Made by a program: the position numbers and the translations under genes
Source: Powellomyces hirtus
Lineage: Eukaryota > Chytridiomycota > Chytridiomycetes > Spizellomycetales > Powellomycetaceae
DNA: 64,000 bases
Assembly (NCBI GenBank): GCA_025526995.1
Contig: JAHLKG010000002.1
Location: 1,364,001 to 1,428,000, forward strand
Direction of reading: 5' to 3'
Notes under the pieces: model-generated
Told to the model about the DNA's origin: nothing
Database searches by the model: none
What the model saw: only the letters and a program-made list of their open reading frames with translations
Shown here: piece after piece, positions 11,014 to 22,968 of the stretch
Numbering within the stretch: position 1 is the first letter of the stretch
Layout of the letters: the number at the start of each line of letters is the position of its first letter

Positions 11014-14000
11014 ATGAGCGACGGGGAGCACGATGTTTTTTCGGACGAGGACGAGGTCGATGCCCCTGCCCCGCGGCCCACAGCAAGCCACGACTCGGAC
11101 GACGAAGATGAAGAAGACGGATATGACAAGTTGGCCGATGACCTTCAAAAGGATCTCGTAGAAGGAGCCGAGAACCCGAATGGCGGAAAGAAAGCTAATG
11201 TTGAAGCGCAAGATAATGACGACGATGATGAGGGGAGCGAACGAGATACCCGAAGAGACGGTGGGGATGAAGTGGAGGATGAGGAGGATGAGGAGGAGGA
11301 AGAAGGTGTAGGTGAAGACGAGGAAGAAGAGGAGGAGGAAGACGAGGAGGAGGACGATGTACGTTGAATTCCACCCAATCTTCAGTTTCTTGGGCGGAAT
11401 TCTGATTTTTTTTTCAACATAGCTTCCGCGAGCAAAGAAGCGTCGTCGAAAAGTCAACCGTTTCATCGATGAAGAGGCTATGGTTGATGATGACGAAGAA
11501 GAGGAGGAAGATGAAGAAGAGGGATTCGTTGAAGGGGGTATGTCCACCACACATCTAGGGATATCGCTTTTAAGATTCGCAATCTCACATAAAAGCTTGC
11601 AGAGGAGGACTTTGAGGAGTTGGCAAAAGAAGCGGGAGATACCCGCGCTCACCGAGAATTGGACAGTCGGAGAGAAGATGCCGAGGAGATGGACGCGGAG
11701 AAGATTGCCGAGACAATGAAGGCTCGATATGGACGGTCCGAGTTCAATCGTGGGCAATACCGTGGTGACGTGGATCATGTTCCCCAAAGCATGCTGATGC
11801 CTTCAACCAACGATCCCAAAATCTGGCTCTGTTCTTGCCGGGAAGGAAAAGAACGTGAATCCGTCTTCGCCATCATGAACCGAGTCTTTGAGCGTGAAAA
11901 CACTGCCAACGCGCTTGACATCTATTCCGTATTTGCCCGTGAATCCTTGAAAGGATACATTTACATCGAGGCCCGGCAACAGGGAGTGGTGCAAAACGCG
12001 CTGGATGGACTCAACAACATTTACCTGAGCAAGCTTCGACTGGTACCCGTCGACGAGATGGTGGATTGTTTGACGATCAAAGTCAAGGAGAACAACCTGG
12101 ACAAGATCCACTGGTTCAGAGCCAAGAAAGGCAAATACGCCGGGGATCTTGGACAAGTATGCAGTCTAGTGACGATCGTTTACTTTTGACGCGTACAATC
12201 CGCTAAACATTTCACACTCGTCAGGTCATTCAAATCACAGAGAACGGAGAGACGATGCTGTGTCGATTCGTGCCACGGCTTGACCCGGCTCGAGATGGTG
12301 TAAAAGTGCCATTTGGGCAAAAGCGGAAAAAGAACGAGCCGCGGCCGCCAGCCAAATTGTTCAATCCAGCGGACTTTAAGTGAGTACCGCGCGTTTTCGA
12401 TGCTATCCGCAAATATCATCAAAGGCACTGAAAAGCAGGCTTTTCCAGGGGTGAGGTGCGAAAGGAACGGGATTACTACATCTACAACAACGAGTACTTT
12501 GATCGTGAGGGATATTTGGAGAAAACCTTGAAGATATCATCGCTCGATGTCGTGAATGTCCAGCCCACCCTGGAAGAGATCAGTCTGTTCTCTGGCGGCA
12601 CAAGCGACAAACCCGACCTGACGCACATGGAGGGAGTCAACACTGCCGTCGCCCAAGATTTCCAAATTGGAGAATCGGTGACGATCGCCTCAGGAGCTAT
12701 GGCTGGCCTGTACGGTTCCGTGGCATCGATTCACAACGACATTGTGGGAGTCAAGCCGCATATCGACGTTGCACATAACGTGAGAATTTTTGCTGCTCTT
12801 CCGTCTTGCATCCTTGGTGCTCATTCCGGGGCTAAACTTTCTGTGGTCCTGTAGTTACCGGCCGTTGTGACCGTCACCGTACAAGAACTTCGAAAAAAGT
12901 TCAACCCGGGGGATCACGTCCAAGTTATCAAAGGAATACATAAGGGCGAGACGGGGCTCATCGTGATCATAAAAGACAACATTGTCACTTTGGTCTCAGA
13001 TGGAACCATGAAGCCGGTAAAGTGTGAACACGTTTATGTTTTTGACCTTCCTGTCCTGATGCAGTTCTCCAATTTCAGGTTGAAGTGCTGTCTACATACC
13101 TGCGCACCACCAGTGATGTCGGGGTTGTTGCCACGCGAACAAGTCCGTATGATGTCGGAGACCTTGTGTTCCTCGCGTATGTGCCTGACCTTGCACAATC
13201 TCTTGACCATTATCGCCAGTCCTGACGCAAGTTTGTTTACAGAAACGATGTGGGAGTTGTTACCAAGATTGAAGGCGAATACCTTGGCGTCTTGAGCCAG
13301 TTTGGGGTTACAACGAAAGTCAAGGCAAACCAGATCCGGAACAAACGAGATTCCAAAAACGCAGTAGCAAACGATGGCCGCGGTCACCCGATATCCAGCG
13401 GTGCGTCAGTGGATGTAATCGACCCAGAACGGCAGGATGTAAAGAAGAGCGGGACTGTGCTGCACATCTTCCGTCAGTTCGTATTCATCAAAGCTCGCGA
13501 ATCCAACGAGATCCTCGTGGCCAAATCTCAGAACGTAGAGGGAACCGGTGTCAAGCCTACGGTAAGTGAAGAAGAACAAGGTCTCTCGATGCAAATGCGC
13601 CTTTGACTCTCACTCCGAATGGTGGTTTTTTCTGGCTTTTAGAACTCGTATGGAACGGGCTACAACTCAAATCCATATGGCGGTGGCGGTGGCATGAATG
13701 CGCCTCGAGGTGGAGGGTTTGGCGGAGGTGGTGGCGGGGGACGAGGGCGGGGCCGCGGTCGCGGCTTCGACCCTCTCATCGGCCAAACAGTCACCATTGC
13801 CACAGGCCCTTACAAAGGATATGTCGGTATCGTCAAGGAAGTGGTTGACGGCAATGCTCGGATCGAGCTTCATACAACATCACGACTTGTCACCGTCGAT
13901 CGAAACAAGCTTCTCCGACCAGGAGAAACCTTTGTACCGCAATCAAATTCCTTCAGCAACGGCGCGAACAGCAACGCTTACGGTTCCTCATATGGCAACG

Positions 14001-14883
14001 GCCGCTATGACGGCATGGGTTCGGGGATGTCTGGCGGCAAGACACCCGCGTACGGAAGCAAAACACCAATGGGCAACCGGACACCGTTTTTGGGCGGCCG
14101 CACGCCGGGCCCGATGGATGGTGGTCGCACCCCCGCATGGGACATGAGTAGTCGGACACCAGCCAGAGATATGGATTTGGGCTCCCGATCGACGGCGTGG
14201 GACGCTGGCAGCAAGACACCCGCTCATGACTTGACCTCGGGCCGGGGCTACGCCTGGGATGCAGGAAGTCGGACACCAGCTCATCCGTCTTATACGCCGA
14301 TGGAGGGTATCAGGTACGTCATCGAAACTTGTGGGCCGTTGAGAATGAGGAATGGATTTTCTGATTGACTCTTGGCGATCGCAGCACTACCAGCTACGCC
14401 AAGCCGGTCACTTCCACATCTGTTCCTACGGGCGGAAATTACGCTGACAGTCACACAGGTAATTAGGAGGGTTGGCAAAAGTGGGTCATCTGACGCATGT
14501 TATTCACTCTTTATCCCGTTCTAGCACCACCCGTCGCCGCCGCCCCGACACCACATGAATGGCCAAGCACGCGCCTCCTGGTCAATCTCAAATCCGATCC
14601 CTCCCAACGGGCCATCATCACTGCCACGCAGCCCTCTGCCCGCACCGCCACCATTCAACTCAAATCCACGTCCGAAACCCAACCCAACGTCTCGTACGAC
14701 GACCTACTACCTGTCCGACCGACGACCAAAGGCGACAAGGTCATGGTTCTTATTGGCGAAACGGCGGGCCAAACGGGTTCACTGGTCAGTGCGGAAGAAG
14801 CGGATGCGATTGTCAAGTTGGACCGTATCAAGGAAATCAGAATCTTCACGCTTGATATGATTGGAGTGTATGAGGGCGTTTAG
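11014..14883 (+). CDS. SPT5: Transcription elongation factor Spt5
   Basis: Large subunit of the Spt4-Spt5 (DSIF) complex, which rides on RNA polymerase II and promotes processive elongation and RNA processing. The order of parts is complete. An N-terminal acidic region is interrupted by two introns. An NGN domain starts around PKIWLCSCREGKERESVFAI. A series of KOW modules follows (IGESVTIASGAMAGLYG, NPGDHVQVIKGIHKGETG, YDVGDLVF, IGQTVTIATGPYKGYVG). A Gly/Arg-rich segment precedes the last of these. The C-terminal repeat region carries GSKTPM, GGRTPAW and SSRTPARD units, the kind phosphorylated by Cdk9/Bur1-type kinases. A final KOW-like domain ends in LDMIGVYEGV. About ten introns keep the frame; the protein is roughly 1,050 residues, normal for fungi. 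Confidence 0.95.
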
Positions 14884-15205
14884 GGTGGCGGAAAAAAAGT
14901 GTGGTCTCTAATACAAACACACTGCCCAGTCCGCACATTTCATGAAAAATTGATATTACCAGTGTTGACCTCGCGTGAGGAGATCAAGGAACGATGTCCA
15001 CTGCGCAAGTGGCTTAAATTCTGTGTCACGGAACATTCCACAATTTGGGGAACAATTTGGGCGTTTGTTACGGGATAACTTTTGTGGTCCTCCAATGTCG
15101 GCCACCATTCGACTTCCGTCCCTCCTACTGTCACCATTCCGCCGCCCACTTGGTCCCAGCATCCGCTTCCCTCCTCATCCTTCAACGTACATCTCGGCTC
15201 ACACC
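14884..15205. other. Intergenic between spt5 and the PTRHD1-like gene
   Basis: About 320 nt between two genes on the same strand; CT-rich close to the downstream ATG. Nothing else recognised. Confidence 0.4.
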
Positions 15206-16074
15206 ATGTTTCTCTTCTCCTCTGGCCCACCACCTCCGCCAGCGAAAGACTCCCCACTATCTCGGACGTCCCGGTCCCCGACCCCGCCAGCGAAAGACTC
15301 GCCGCCTCCAACGCCAGCAAAACTCCCGTCGTCATCATCACAACCACCACCACCACCACCAGACAAACAACACCCAGAATCACAGCAACAACCGCCACCG
15401 CCTCCACCCAAAGAAGAGCCGTTGACAATGTATATTGTGGTGCGCCGGGATTTGCAAACGGTAGGGCGAAGTGATTATTTTTTGACTCATGGTTCGGGGA
15501 GATGTTGTACCATTCATTTGCTTAACCATATTCCTTTTTTTTCGTTTTTGTTTGGCGGAATGTAGGTGCTTGGGTGGCCCTCGGGAAGGTAAACTAACCT
15601 CAAACTTCGATCCTCGCCATCACCAAATACAAAATACTTAAACCTTCTTGATTTTCCACACCCAGCGTCATCACACAAGCCTGCCACGCCTCAACCGCCA
15701 TCCTGCACCTCGCACGCGACGATCCCTCCGTCAGCGCCTACGTATCCGATCTAACCAACATGCACAAACTGGTCTTTGAGGCCAAACATGAAGCGCATTT
15801 GAAAAAGATTGGAGGGCTGTTTAGAGAGAATGGGATGGGTAAGGGGTCTTGTAGCGCGCGTATGCGCGTGTGGTAAACGAGTTGAGGAGCATTAACACTT
15901 TTTTTTTTTTTTTTTTTTTTTTTGTTCATCTTCACCAAACTAGTATTCCACGAATGGATAGAACAGCCTGAGGGTCTGCTGACCTGCATCGCCACGAAAC
16001 CTTACCGGCGATCGGAGATTGCGGCGGTGATCAAACAATGTAGGATGAGTTTGTATAGAAGTGGTGTAGCGTAG
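15206..16074 (+). CDS. PTRHD1-like peptidyl-tRNA hydrolase 2 fold protein
   Basis: Small protein of the Pth2 superfamily. The first ~70 residues are a Pro/Ser-rich tail of low complexity. The fold starts at TMYIVVRRDLQT and continues, after an intron, as VLGWPSGS, then VITQACHASTAILHLARDD, MHKLVFEAKHE and HEWIEQPEGLLTCIATKPY. These match the PTRHD1 pattern (VVRRDL, GWPxGS, QACHASTAxLHL, MHKxVLE, EQPE) rather than classic Pth2. Three introns keep the frame: donor after CAAACG, acceptor TGTAG, then GGAAG/GTAAAC to CCCAG, then GGATGG/GTAAGG to ACTAG. The third intron contains a 25-nt T run at 15899-15923. Whether it hydrolyses peptidyl-tRNA is not established for this subfamily. It lies between spt5 and spt6. 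Confidence 0.82.
15899..15923 (+). repeat. 25-nt poly-T run inside an intron
   Basis: Continuous T run within the last intron of the PTRHD1-like gene, about 20 nt before the TAG acceptor, where a polypyrimidine tract belongs. It is unusually long for introns of this window. Confidence 0.75.
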
Positions 16075-16310
16075 CTGCAATTCTGTAAATATAGCATTAT
16101 CTCATGAACTTTTCCATGCGCACAGTGTGTTTTATTTCTTTGACATGATAAGCGACACTGTGGATGAGTGCGCGCCGTCTCTTTCACGTATATCGGCATG
16201 CGATTTCAAAATGAAAAACTACTGTTTCAGTGATGTCTTTTGATGACATGAAACAGTTGTAGTGCTTTTGGCAGGAGCAAAATGTTATATTCCACTTTGC
16301 TTCTCATCCG

Positions 16311-19300
16311 CTATGCGCGCCCCATATACTGGCCAGGAGCCGGCGCGCGACCATAAACGCCTGGTGGCGGCGCAGGTGCAACTCCGCCTCGCGTCGCTTG
16401 TTGCTGGCGACCACCGCTGCCGCCACTTGCACCGCGCGAGCCACCCTGACTCGCTCGCCTGGCCTCGTCTTCCTTGAAATACCGCAGTACTTCGTCGACG
16501 CTGCCAAACATGCGTTTTCGAAACACGTAGCCCTTGTGTTTGACGATGACGTATTCCTGGTGTGGTCGGGTTTGCGGGTGTTTGTAAACGAGATAGAAAT
16601 GACATGGCTTCTCGCGGCATTGGATCAAGCCATAGGCAGATCGGCGCGTGGCTGCACATTGTTCTTCGATGTATCGTGCTGAAGAAGGAAAATTTAACAA
16701 TAAAGGGATGAGAAACAAACGGGTTGAAATCGAAGATCGTCACAATTGCTGCTGCTTACTCATGTCCGGAAGAGTCCTGCGTTGATATTTTGTATGGTTG
16801 AAGGTATCCTGGACTCTCCGGTACGTAGGTTCAATATATTCGGCGATGATCTGGTCGATTTCCGAATACCGTTCCCCTTCGATCGACAAGACTTGGCCAA
16901 GAGCCATGTCGTTCTCCTTCTTTGATTCGACCACGTCAACGTGCTGGAATACTCCGTCATCGACCTTCCACGTGATGGAGAAATGGTCGTGGCCTTTTGT
17001 AGACGGGCGGATCACGACGGTACCGGGCGCCTTGTCGGCCAGGTATGCGACAGCGGCGCGGAAATCCATAATCTTGAAATAAGGGTGCTTGATTTGTCGC
17101 ACTTGCTTTGCTTTGGACTTGCGCACGTCAACTAGAGATGGCGAAACAAAATTCTGGTGAGTTCGGACAATTTTGAGATGCTGGTCGAAGAATCAGGCAA
17201 CTTACTATTTCGCTGAGCAACAATTTCTTCATCCTCGCGTCGTCGATCAAATTTGCGATCCACCGTGACCAGATTCCTCATAATGTCCGAATTCACATCT
17301 CTGAGAGACAGGTCAACAGTGAGTTTCTCCTTCTCGACCCTGAGAACTTTGGCCTGTATCAGCGTATCCTCCCTGAACAGGTCCAGGAGTGACGTCGGCG
17401 GGTTTCCATGGCGGTCCGGTGGGACTTGGCGAATGTGAACGAGCCCATCGAGACCCGAATTTAATCGACACTTCAAGAAGCGGTCATTTACACGGACGAT
17501 CTGAGCAGAGACGACTGAGGACTCTGACAGCGTCCTATCATCTTCTCCAGTCAGCATGGTGAAGATCTGATCAGCGTTGGCCCCTTCGAACGGTTTGCGG
17601 GTCTCTCCGAACGGATGCATAATCTCCTTCATGATGTCCTGAAGCACCATCTTCTTGCGCTCCTTCATTCGTCGTTCGAGTTCCATGGCAAACTCATCGA
17701 GAGCCAGATGTGCGAGCTTGACAAGATCCGCTTCGCTGTCCATGAGCTCGGCAACATGAAGTGATGGATTGTCTTCGTCGTCGATTGCAGCGTCTTCGTA
17801 GTCAAGCGCGTCGGCGGCCATTTTCCGCGCCAGATCGTAATCTTCCGGGTGAATTCGCGTGTCGTCCAGAACATCGAGATTGGCCTCAAATTGCGCAAAG
17901 TTCCGTGCCCGCACGCGTATAAAGGAGGCGCAATTCATAAAGACACGTTTACCGCACATTGATTTCCGAATGAGCTGCGCGCGCGCTTCGAATCGTTGAC
18001 TACCGCGAGAGAGTTTGCTGAGGAAAGCTTGAGCTTTCCGCGGTCCCAATCCGGCGACAAACTGGAGGGTCGCCGATTTGTGTGGGTGCTGCGCGGCGAG
18101 ATTGATGTCCACTCCCACACTGTTCACAATATTGATGAAGGCTTTCTGACAAGCCCACTTGTACTTCTCCTCCGAAATCTCACGTTGCAAGTGGTGTAGC
18201 TTCAAATTCTGGATATCCTTGTCCATGAGGCCTGCAAACTCCATGACGGGATCTTGTACGCGGCGTCCAAGAGATACAAGGTATCGAACGAGAGGAGGGT
18301 AGCTTTTGTCTGGGAATTCTCTGATGCCGCGCGCAGAGTTCATGTAAATGCGGGCAACCTCATCGTCAACAAAAAAGATTTTGAGATCTTCTTTGATGCG
18401 ACCGGCTGCGAACGCTTCTTCAAGAACTTCTTGCAATGCTCTGTGCAGAATGGTTTTGGTATTGGGTTTGAATCCAGCAATTGCAACGACGTCAGGGTTG
18501 TGATTCGAAATCATGTTCGTCAAGACTTCTATGTCTGGACCACGTTGTTCAGGCGGTCCGCGGAATCGATCCAGTTTTGCAGTTTGCAGAACCTCTCCCG
18601 CCTCGCTCAGCACCACACTCCAAGTTGACGCATTGCTGTCTCCTTCTCCCCAACTGATGGCTAATACTCGGGGCTCCCAATCATCCACATGGTCTTTGTC
18701 GTCCTTCTTAACGAAGCCTGCGTGATTGATTTTCTGTTCATAAGGGGAAGAGGAAACGGGAAGTGTGAGTCGAAGAAAACTCCAACAATTCGACCAAAAT
18801 CGGTTGTCGCGCACGACTATCTTACCGTCTCGAGACTGATCTGACATTGCAAGGCCACATAATCGCTCGCGGCAGCAGCTAGTCGCTCTTTATGCCATTT
18901 CCCAATCTGCGGGAAGAGGATCTCATGGCAAGCATATTTGAGGACCTTCCGGATTTCGTCATTCCACTCCTTGGCGCCCGCCGAATGAGTGTTGAAAGAC
19001 GATCGTCGAACAACGTCATTGAAGAACTCGTCTTCAGCAGAAATTTTGATTTCCAATTCGACAAGGCCTAACTGTTCTGCTTTTATGACTTCCAAGAACT
19101 GCCCGTCGGTGAACTCATAAGAATATTTGCCCGTCAGATACTTGAATGGGTAAAAGTCGTGGTGGTAATCGATCTCGCTTCCACCCTTGTTGGTTGGGGT
19201 TATAGTCACCCAGGCGTCGGATGAATACACCCCACGCACAAACGCTCGAAACGTCGGGTCGCAGGCCATTTCGGTTGCAAGCATCAAACGAGCCGCCTCC

Positions 19301-21013
19301 AAAACGCTCTCTGGCGTCGAGAAAGGGCCTGCTACAAATCGAGCAGCGGTTTCGAGAGGGGTTGTTTCAGGAGCCTCGCTTTTCAGTGAACCGGCTGTAA
19401 TGTCAGATCCTATTTCCCGCGGGTCGCACGAAAAGAACTTAACCATCTCGTTGATTCCTGCATTTCGTGCAATGTCATATGGAGTTTGTCGTCTCGCTCT
19501 TTTGAACATTGGCCGACGACTTTGTTCCGCCTGTGCCAATTCGTTGCCGTAGCGGAGCTGGATGTACTGCGAGACATCCATGATGTCCTCAACAGAGTCG
19601 GCTTTGGCGAGCATTTCCTCAACGTAGGTTTCTTGCGAGGCCTGCGTCGACATCTTTGAGATATCTCGGTATAGCTGGGAAATGCTCTTCTTTTTTTGTT
19701 CAAACGAGATGAACTGATAGTCCAAATCGTAAACTCGCCATAGATCGTTCCTATCTAAAAGACCTTCGAAGTAGTCTTTTCTGTGCGTCAAGATGAATGG
19801 CACTTCGAAGTGAGGACGTTCTTGTTTCTCGTTCTCTCCGCGGAGAAACTCGAGAACTTTCGCTATAGACTCCACGATAGGGTGGTCCGGCTTCGGCTCC
19901 TCATTGATTTTCTTCTTCTCGAAAATCTGGCGTCCGATATACACCGCTTCTCTTGCCAGCTCTCCAGGTTCCGGCACTGGCATATCACCTCGAAGCTGAC
20001 GAGCATGCCCAATAGTGTGTTTCAGCGTAGAATAGTTGCCTGAAGATGAAGAATCAGAAACTCACCTGGAGCCGTTCAGGAATGTCATTGACTCGTATTA
20101 TCTCGTCAGCATCAGTTAGCATTTTTTCGGCAATTTCAGATGGTTCAAAGACCTGGAAGACACGTCATCAGTCAGATTGTGCCGGCCTTTAAAAGTCGCT
20201 CTCCTCTCTTACATCAGTGAGCTTGATCGCTTTCTCCTTTGGCACGAGCGCCTCCTCATCATTCTCATCAAGGTCCATCGCGTCTCCCTAGTGAATACAG
20301 ACTCTGATAAGCATTTTGAACAACAGCCTCGGCGGAAGGGAAGAGATACCTTTTCGTGCATCGCCCAACCATAGTCGATTTCGAAATCGAACAGATCCTG
20401 AGCATCTCTCCATTGCCTATCAATTTCGAGACAAAAACGCTTTAACAACGCAGTCGATTGTGGCCAGTCGGCGCCTGAAACAAAGCACCCACTCGTCTGA
20501 AATGCCCAAGTTGCGTCCGAGGTTTTGGCCCATGATAGCCTTCTCTTTTCTCCGCTGAGCCAATTTCTCTGCGCGATCCACCTCGGCACCTTCTCCCTCC
20601 TCGTCGTCGATGATGAAGTCTTCCATATCATCCTCATCATACAGATCGCGCTGGTTATCTACGCGGATAGGTGCTTCGTCCTCGTCAGAGAAGATTTTGG
20701 CCACCTCGTCGTCGTCCACCTTTCGTTTCAGTCGTTTGAACTTCTTGCTGCCGCCTGTGTTTTCGTGCACCAGATCGAGATCGTCTTCATCAAGCTCACT
20801 CTCACTGTCCACATGAGCTCGCCTTCTCTTTTTCCGTCTTCGTTTGTGATGTGGCGCTTCTTCCTCTTCAGCTCCCTCCTCCTCGTCATCTTCCGCGTCA
20901 TCAACAATGAAGTGCCTGTCTGCCTCAGTCTCTTCTTCTTCCGACTCCTCGGATTCATCATCCTCATCACTGTACATCTGAGCACCCGAATCGGAGTCAG
21001 TATTTTTGCTCAT
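16311..21013 (-). CDS. SPT6: Transcription elongation factor / histone chaperone Spt6
   Basis: Histone chaperone that travels with RNA polymerase II and reassembles nucleosomes. The start [10 protein letters not shown] at 21013 leads into an acidic N-terminus with basic KRRRKKRRR patches; an in-frame ATG at 21103 is an alternative. Downstream come the helical core ([19 protein letters not shown]), a YqgF/RNase H-like part ([20 protein letters not shown]), a helix-hairpin-helix region ([16 protein letters not shown]), an S1 domain ([14 protein letters not shown]) and the tandem SH2 module ([37 protein letters not shown]), which binds the phosphorylated polymerase linker. It ends in a Gly/Ala/Pro tail. 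Several short introns are present, for example donor GTGGGTGC near 20500 and a 60-70 nt intron after MHEK. About 1,400 residues, full length. The gene is convergent with the PTRHD1-like gene, 235 nt apart. Confidence 0.95.
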
Positions 21014-21355
21014 AATGCCGATCCTTGGCAGTGAGATATAGTACCCCGTTTTGCTTTCTTGATGGTCGCCCTGTGTCTTCTCCAGACTCATCGTCGCCGT
21101 CATGGCGTTCCACCTGCCATGTTTTTCCCCATTGAGACAATTTCAATGGTGGCGCAGATACTGGATGTTACGTCATACCGTTTTCTTCACTGGCGTTTCT
21201 CCTCCACTCTGGGGATGATCTGTGGATTCTGGCTCTCCGACATCACTGCTGTAAACACCGGGTTCGGGTGGTGCTTCGTCGTTTGTGACAACCCCGTCCA
21301 TTTCCTTAGCTTGGTCCCGTTTGGCTGCGAAAGAGTTTCCGGCGTAAGTTGCCAT
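20997..21355 (-). CDS. Small spliced ORF (97 aa) overlapping the spt6 start
   Basis: Unrecognised. Exon 1 (21355-21179) encodes MATYAGNSFAAKRDQAKEMD and an acidic/Pro stretch; a donor ACG/GTATGA and acceptor TGGCAG/GTGG define a 65-nt intron (21178-21114). Exon 2 (21113-20997) continues VERHDGDDESGEDTGRPSRK then [18 protein letters not shown] and TGA. The stop lies 17 nt inside the spt6 coding sequence in another frame, so the two ORFs share one strand and overlap. Either this is a small conserved nuclear-type protein made from a shared or separate transcript, or an upstream ORF that tunes spt6 translation, or a chance frame. The coding-like composition and the intact frame across a canonical intron favour a real product. 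Evidence is moderate. Confidence 0.4.
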
Positions 21356-21781
21356 ATATCAACTAGCGTCTCCCAGGACCTCGACCTTCACACTCTCAGT
21401 ACTCACAATTTGCAGGTGGCGAATTCAGAGGCACTGGATTCCGGATGGCGGGAAGGAGGCAAATGTCCTCAGTCACGTGATCCGCGCGAAGTCGCAGGTT
21501 CCTGTTCCGCCATTTCGCTCTTTGGCGAATCCTCCACTTAGAAGCAGGAACCAAGAGGCTATAGTTGCTCAAGCAGGGTAGTGCGGAACTGCAGGTATGT
21601 ACTCAGCTCTTGACGGAGACTGTTTGTAGCTCAGTGCAGATTTAATGGACATGAATACTCTGTTGACGACGCGATCTTGTTGCTTGCTTAAAGTGAAGTG
21701 CCAGAAGCCTCGTTGCGAAACTCAAGTACTCCTGTGCAAGATACCAAGGCCGTTCTTGTGCGTTGATACGTGACTGAGGGC
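21356..21781. promoter_or_regulatory. Divergent promoter region, spt6 unit and MED20
   Basis: About 425 nt. A perfect palindromic E-box, TCACGTGA, sits at 21473-21480, between two transcription-related genes. A GTGAGTACTG sequence on the minus strand near 21407 could be a 5'-UTR intron donor for the spt6 side. No other signal. Confidence 0.45.
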
Positions 21782-22869
21782 ATGGGGATAACATGGTTTG
21801 TAGGAAGTCTGCTTGTCACGAGACAAGTTGTCGCACATCGACTTATGCCGAGTTCCCGAGTGCAGTCTCCTGTTCTTGCCAAGCGCACCAAACACGGTGA
21901 TTGATTATCTTAACGAACGACTCTCCGACATTCTCGATTTCACTGAAAGCGACGAGCCGTGGTACGTCAGCTGTCGGTCCTATCGCGACCAGGTTGACGC
22001 CCGGTTGCGGGCGGCGGCCAACTCAGAACAAGCCATAGCCAGCTACACGCCGAAAGTGCAGTACATACTCACAATGGGACATGTGGAGCCATCGCTGTAT
22101 TCGATGATTGCGACAACGGGTGGGAGACAGCAAAGCCTCGCAGGACGAGGGGAGTCGGGAATTGTGGTGGAACTCGACAAGCAGTTCGAACTGATATTGG
22201 CAAAGTTGAAAAACTTGTGGACGAAGCGGCACGACCTTAGCATTGAGGTAACGATGGTCGTCTCTACGTACATCGAATGCTTTCTTCTGATCCCGCGTCT
22301 CAGGGTGTGAAGTACGAGCGTGGTGACTATGTCATTAGAGTTGGACAGATGCGAACCGGCTCGCACATTTCTCGCGGGATATGGGTTCAGGTAATGATCC
22401 TGTTCGAACATGCTTTTGCGCGTTCATTGACATCGGATCTGACTTGTATCTGCAGGCAGAGGATCTTGGCCAGGACGTCAATGCAGCCGAAGCGTTCCAA
22501 AATTTGCGTGTGTTGCTTCGGCGAGTTCTCGAAGGGATTCCCGGTGTTCGCGACCTGGAGTTATCAACCGGACTTCATGAGCCAGTACCGCCCGCAAATG
22601 ACCCAATGATGATTGACGAGGCGGGCCCCGCCCGTGCATTATCGGCCAGTGGACGTCCCACCGTCACAATCAAGTAGGTTCTCCCTCAACACTTGACGCT
22701 ATTGTGCGCTAAACGGGGGCTTACGCTGGGCATTCTTTGTAGTACAATGCAGGATTTTCAAGAAGACTGGCACGAATACGCGGCAGTCCGTTTGCCTGGT
22801 GATCGATTTACAAAGTCTCACGAGGCGTATCAATTCTTCCGCCTATTCAGACAGCAGGGACTTCTATAG
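21782..22869 (+). CDS. MED20: Mediator of RNA polymerase II transcription subunit 20
   Basis: Head-module subunit of Mediator (Srb2 in yeast), with a beta-barrel fold that contacts Med18. Exon 1 is tiny: ATGGGGATAACATG at 21782-21795, with the donor GTTTGT. The acceptor GTGCAG near 21862 then gives MGITCLLFLPSAPNTVIDYL followed by NERLSDILDF, the standard fungal Med20 opening. Later blocks are YTPKVQYILTMGHVEPSLYS, KYERGDYVIRVGQMRTGSHI and GIWVQ, then, after further introns, AEAFQNLRVLLRRVLEGIPG and the C-terminal HEAYQFFRLFRQQGLL. About 275 residues. The stop is TAG at 22867-22869. The gene converges on DPH5 with a 99-nt gap, so 3' UTRs probably overlap. Confidence 0.85.
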
Positions 22870-22968
22870 CGATTCTATTGGAATAGGTGCCGGATCGTTC
22901 TACGGTCCGCTCTACACACTCTCCCGAGCAAACGTTCTGGTAGCCCAAGACTCCGTGATCCATGGATT

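Noticed and set aside
11145..11787. Long minus-strand ORFs rich in Ser/Phe/Leu opposite the spt5 N-terminus
   Set aside because: They are mirror images of the GAA/GAG-rich acidic coding region of spt5.
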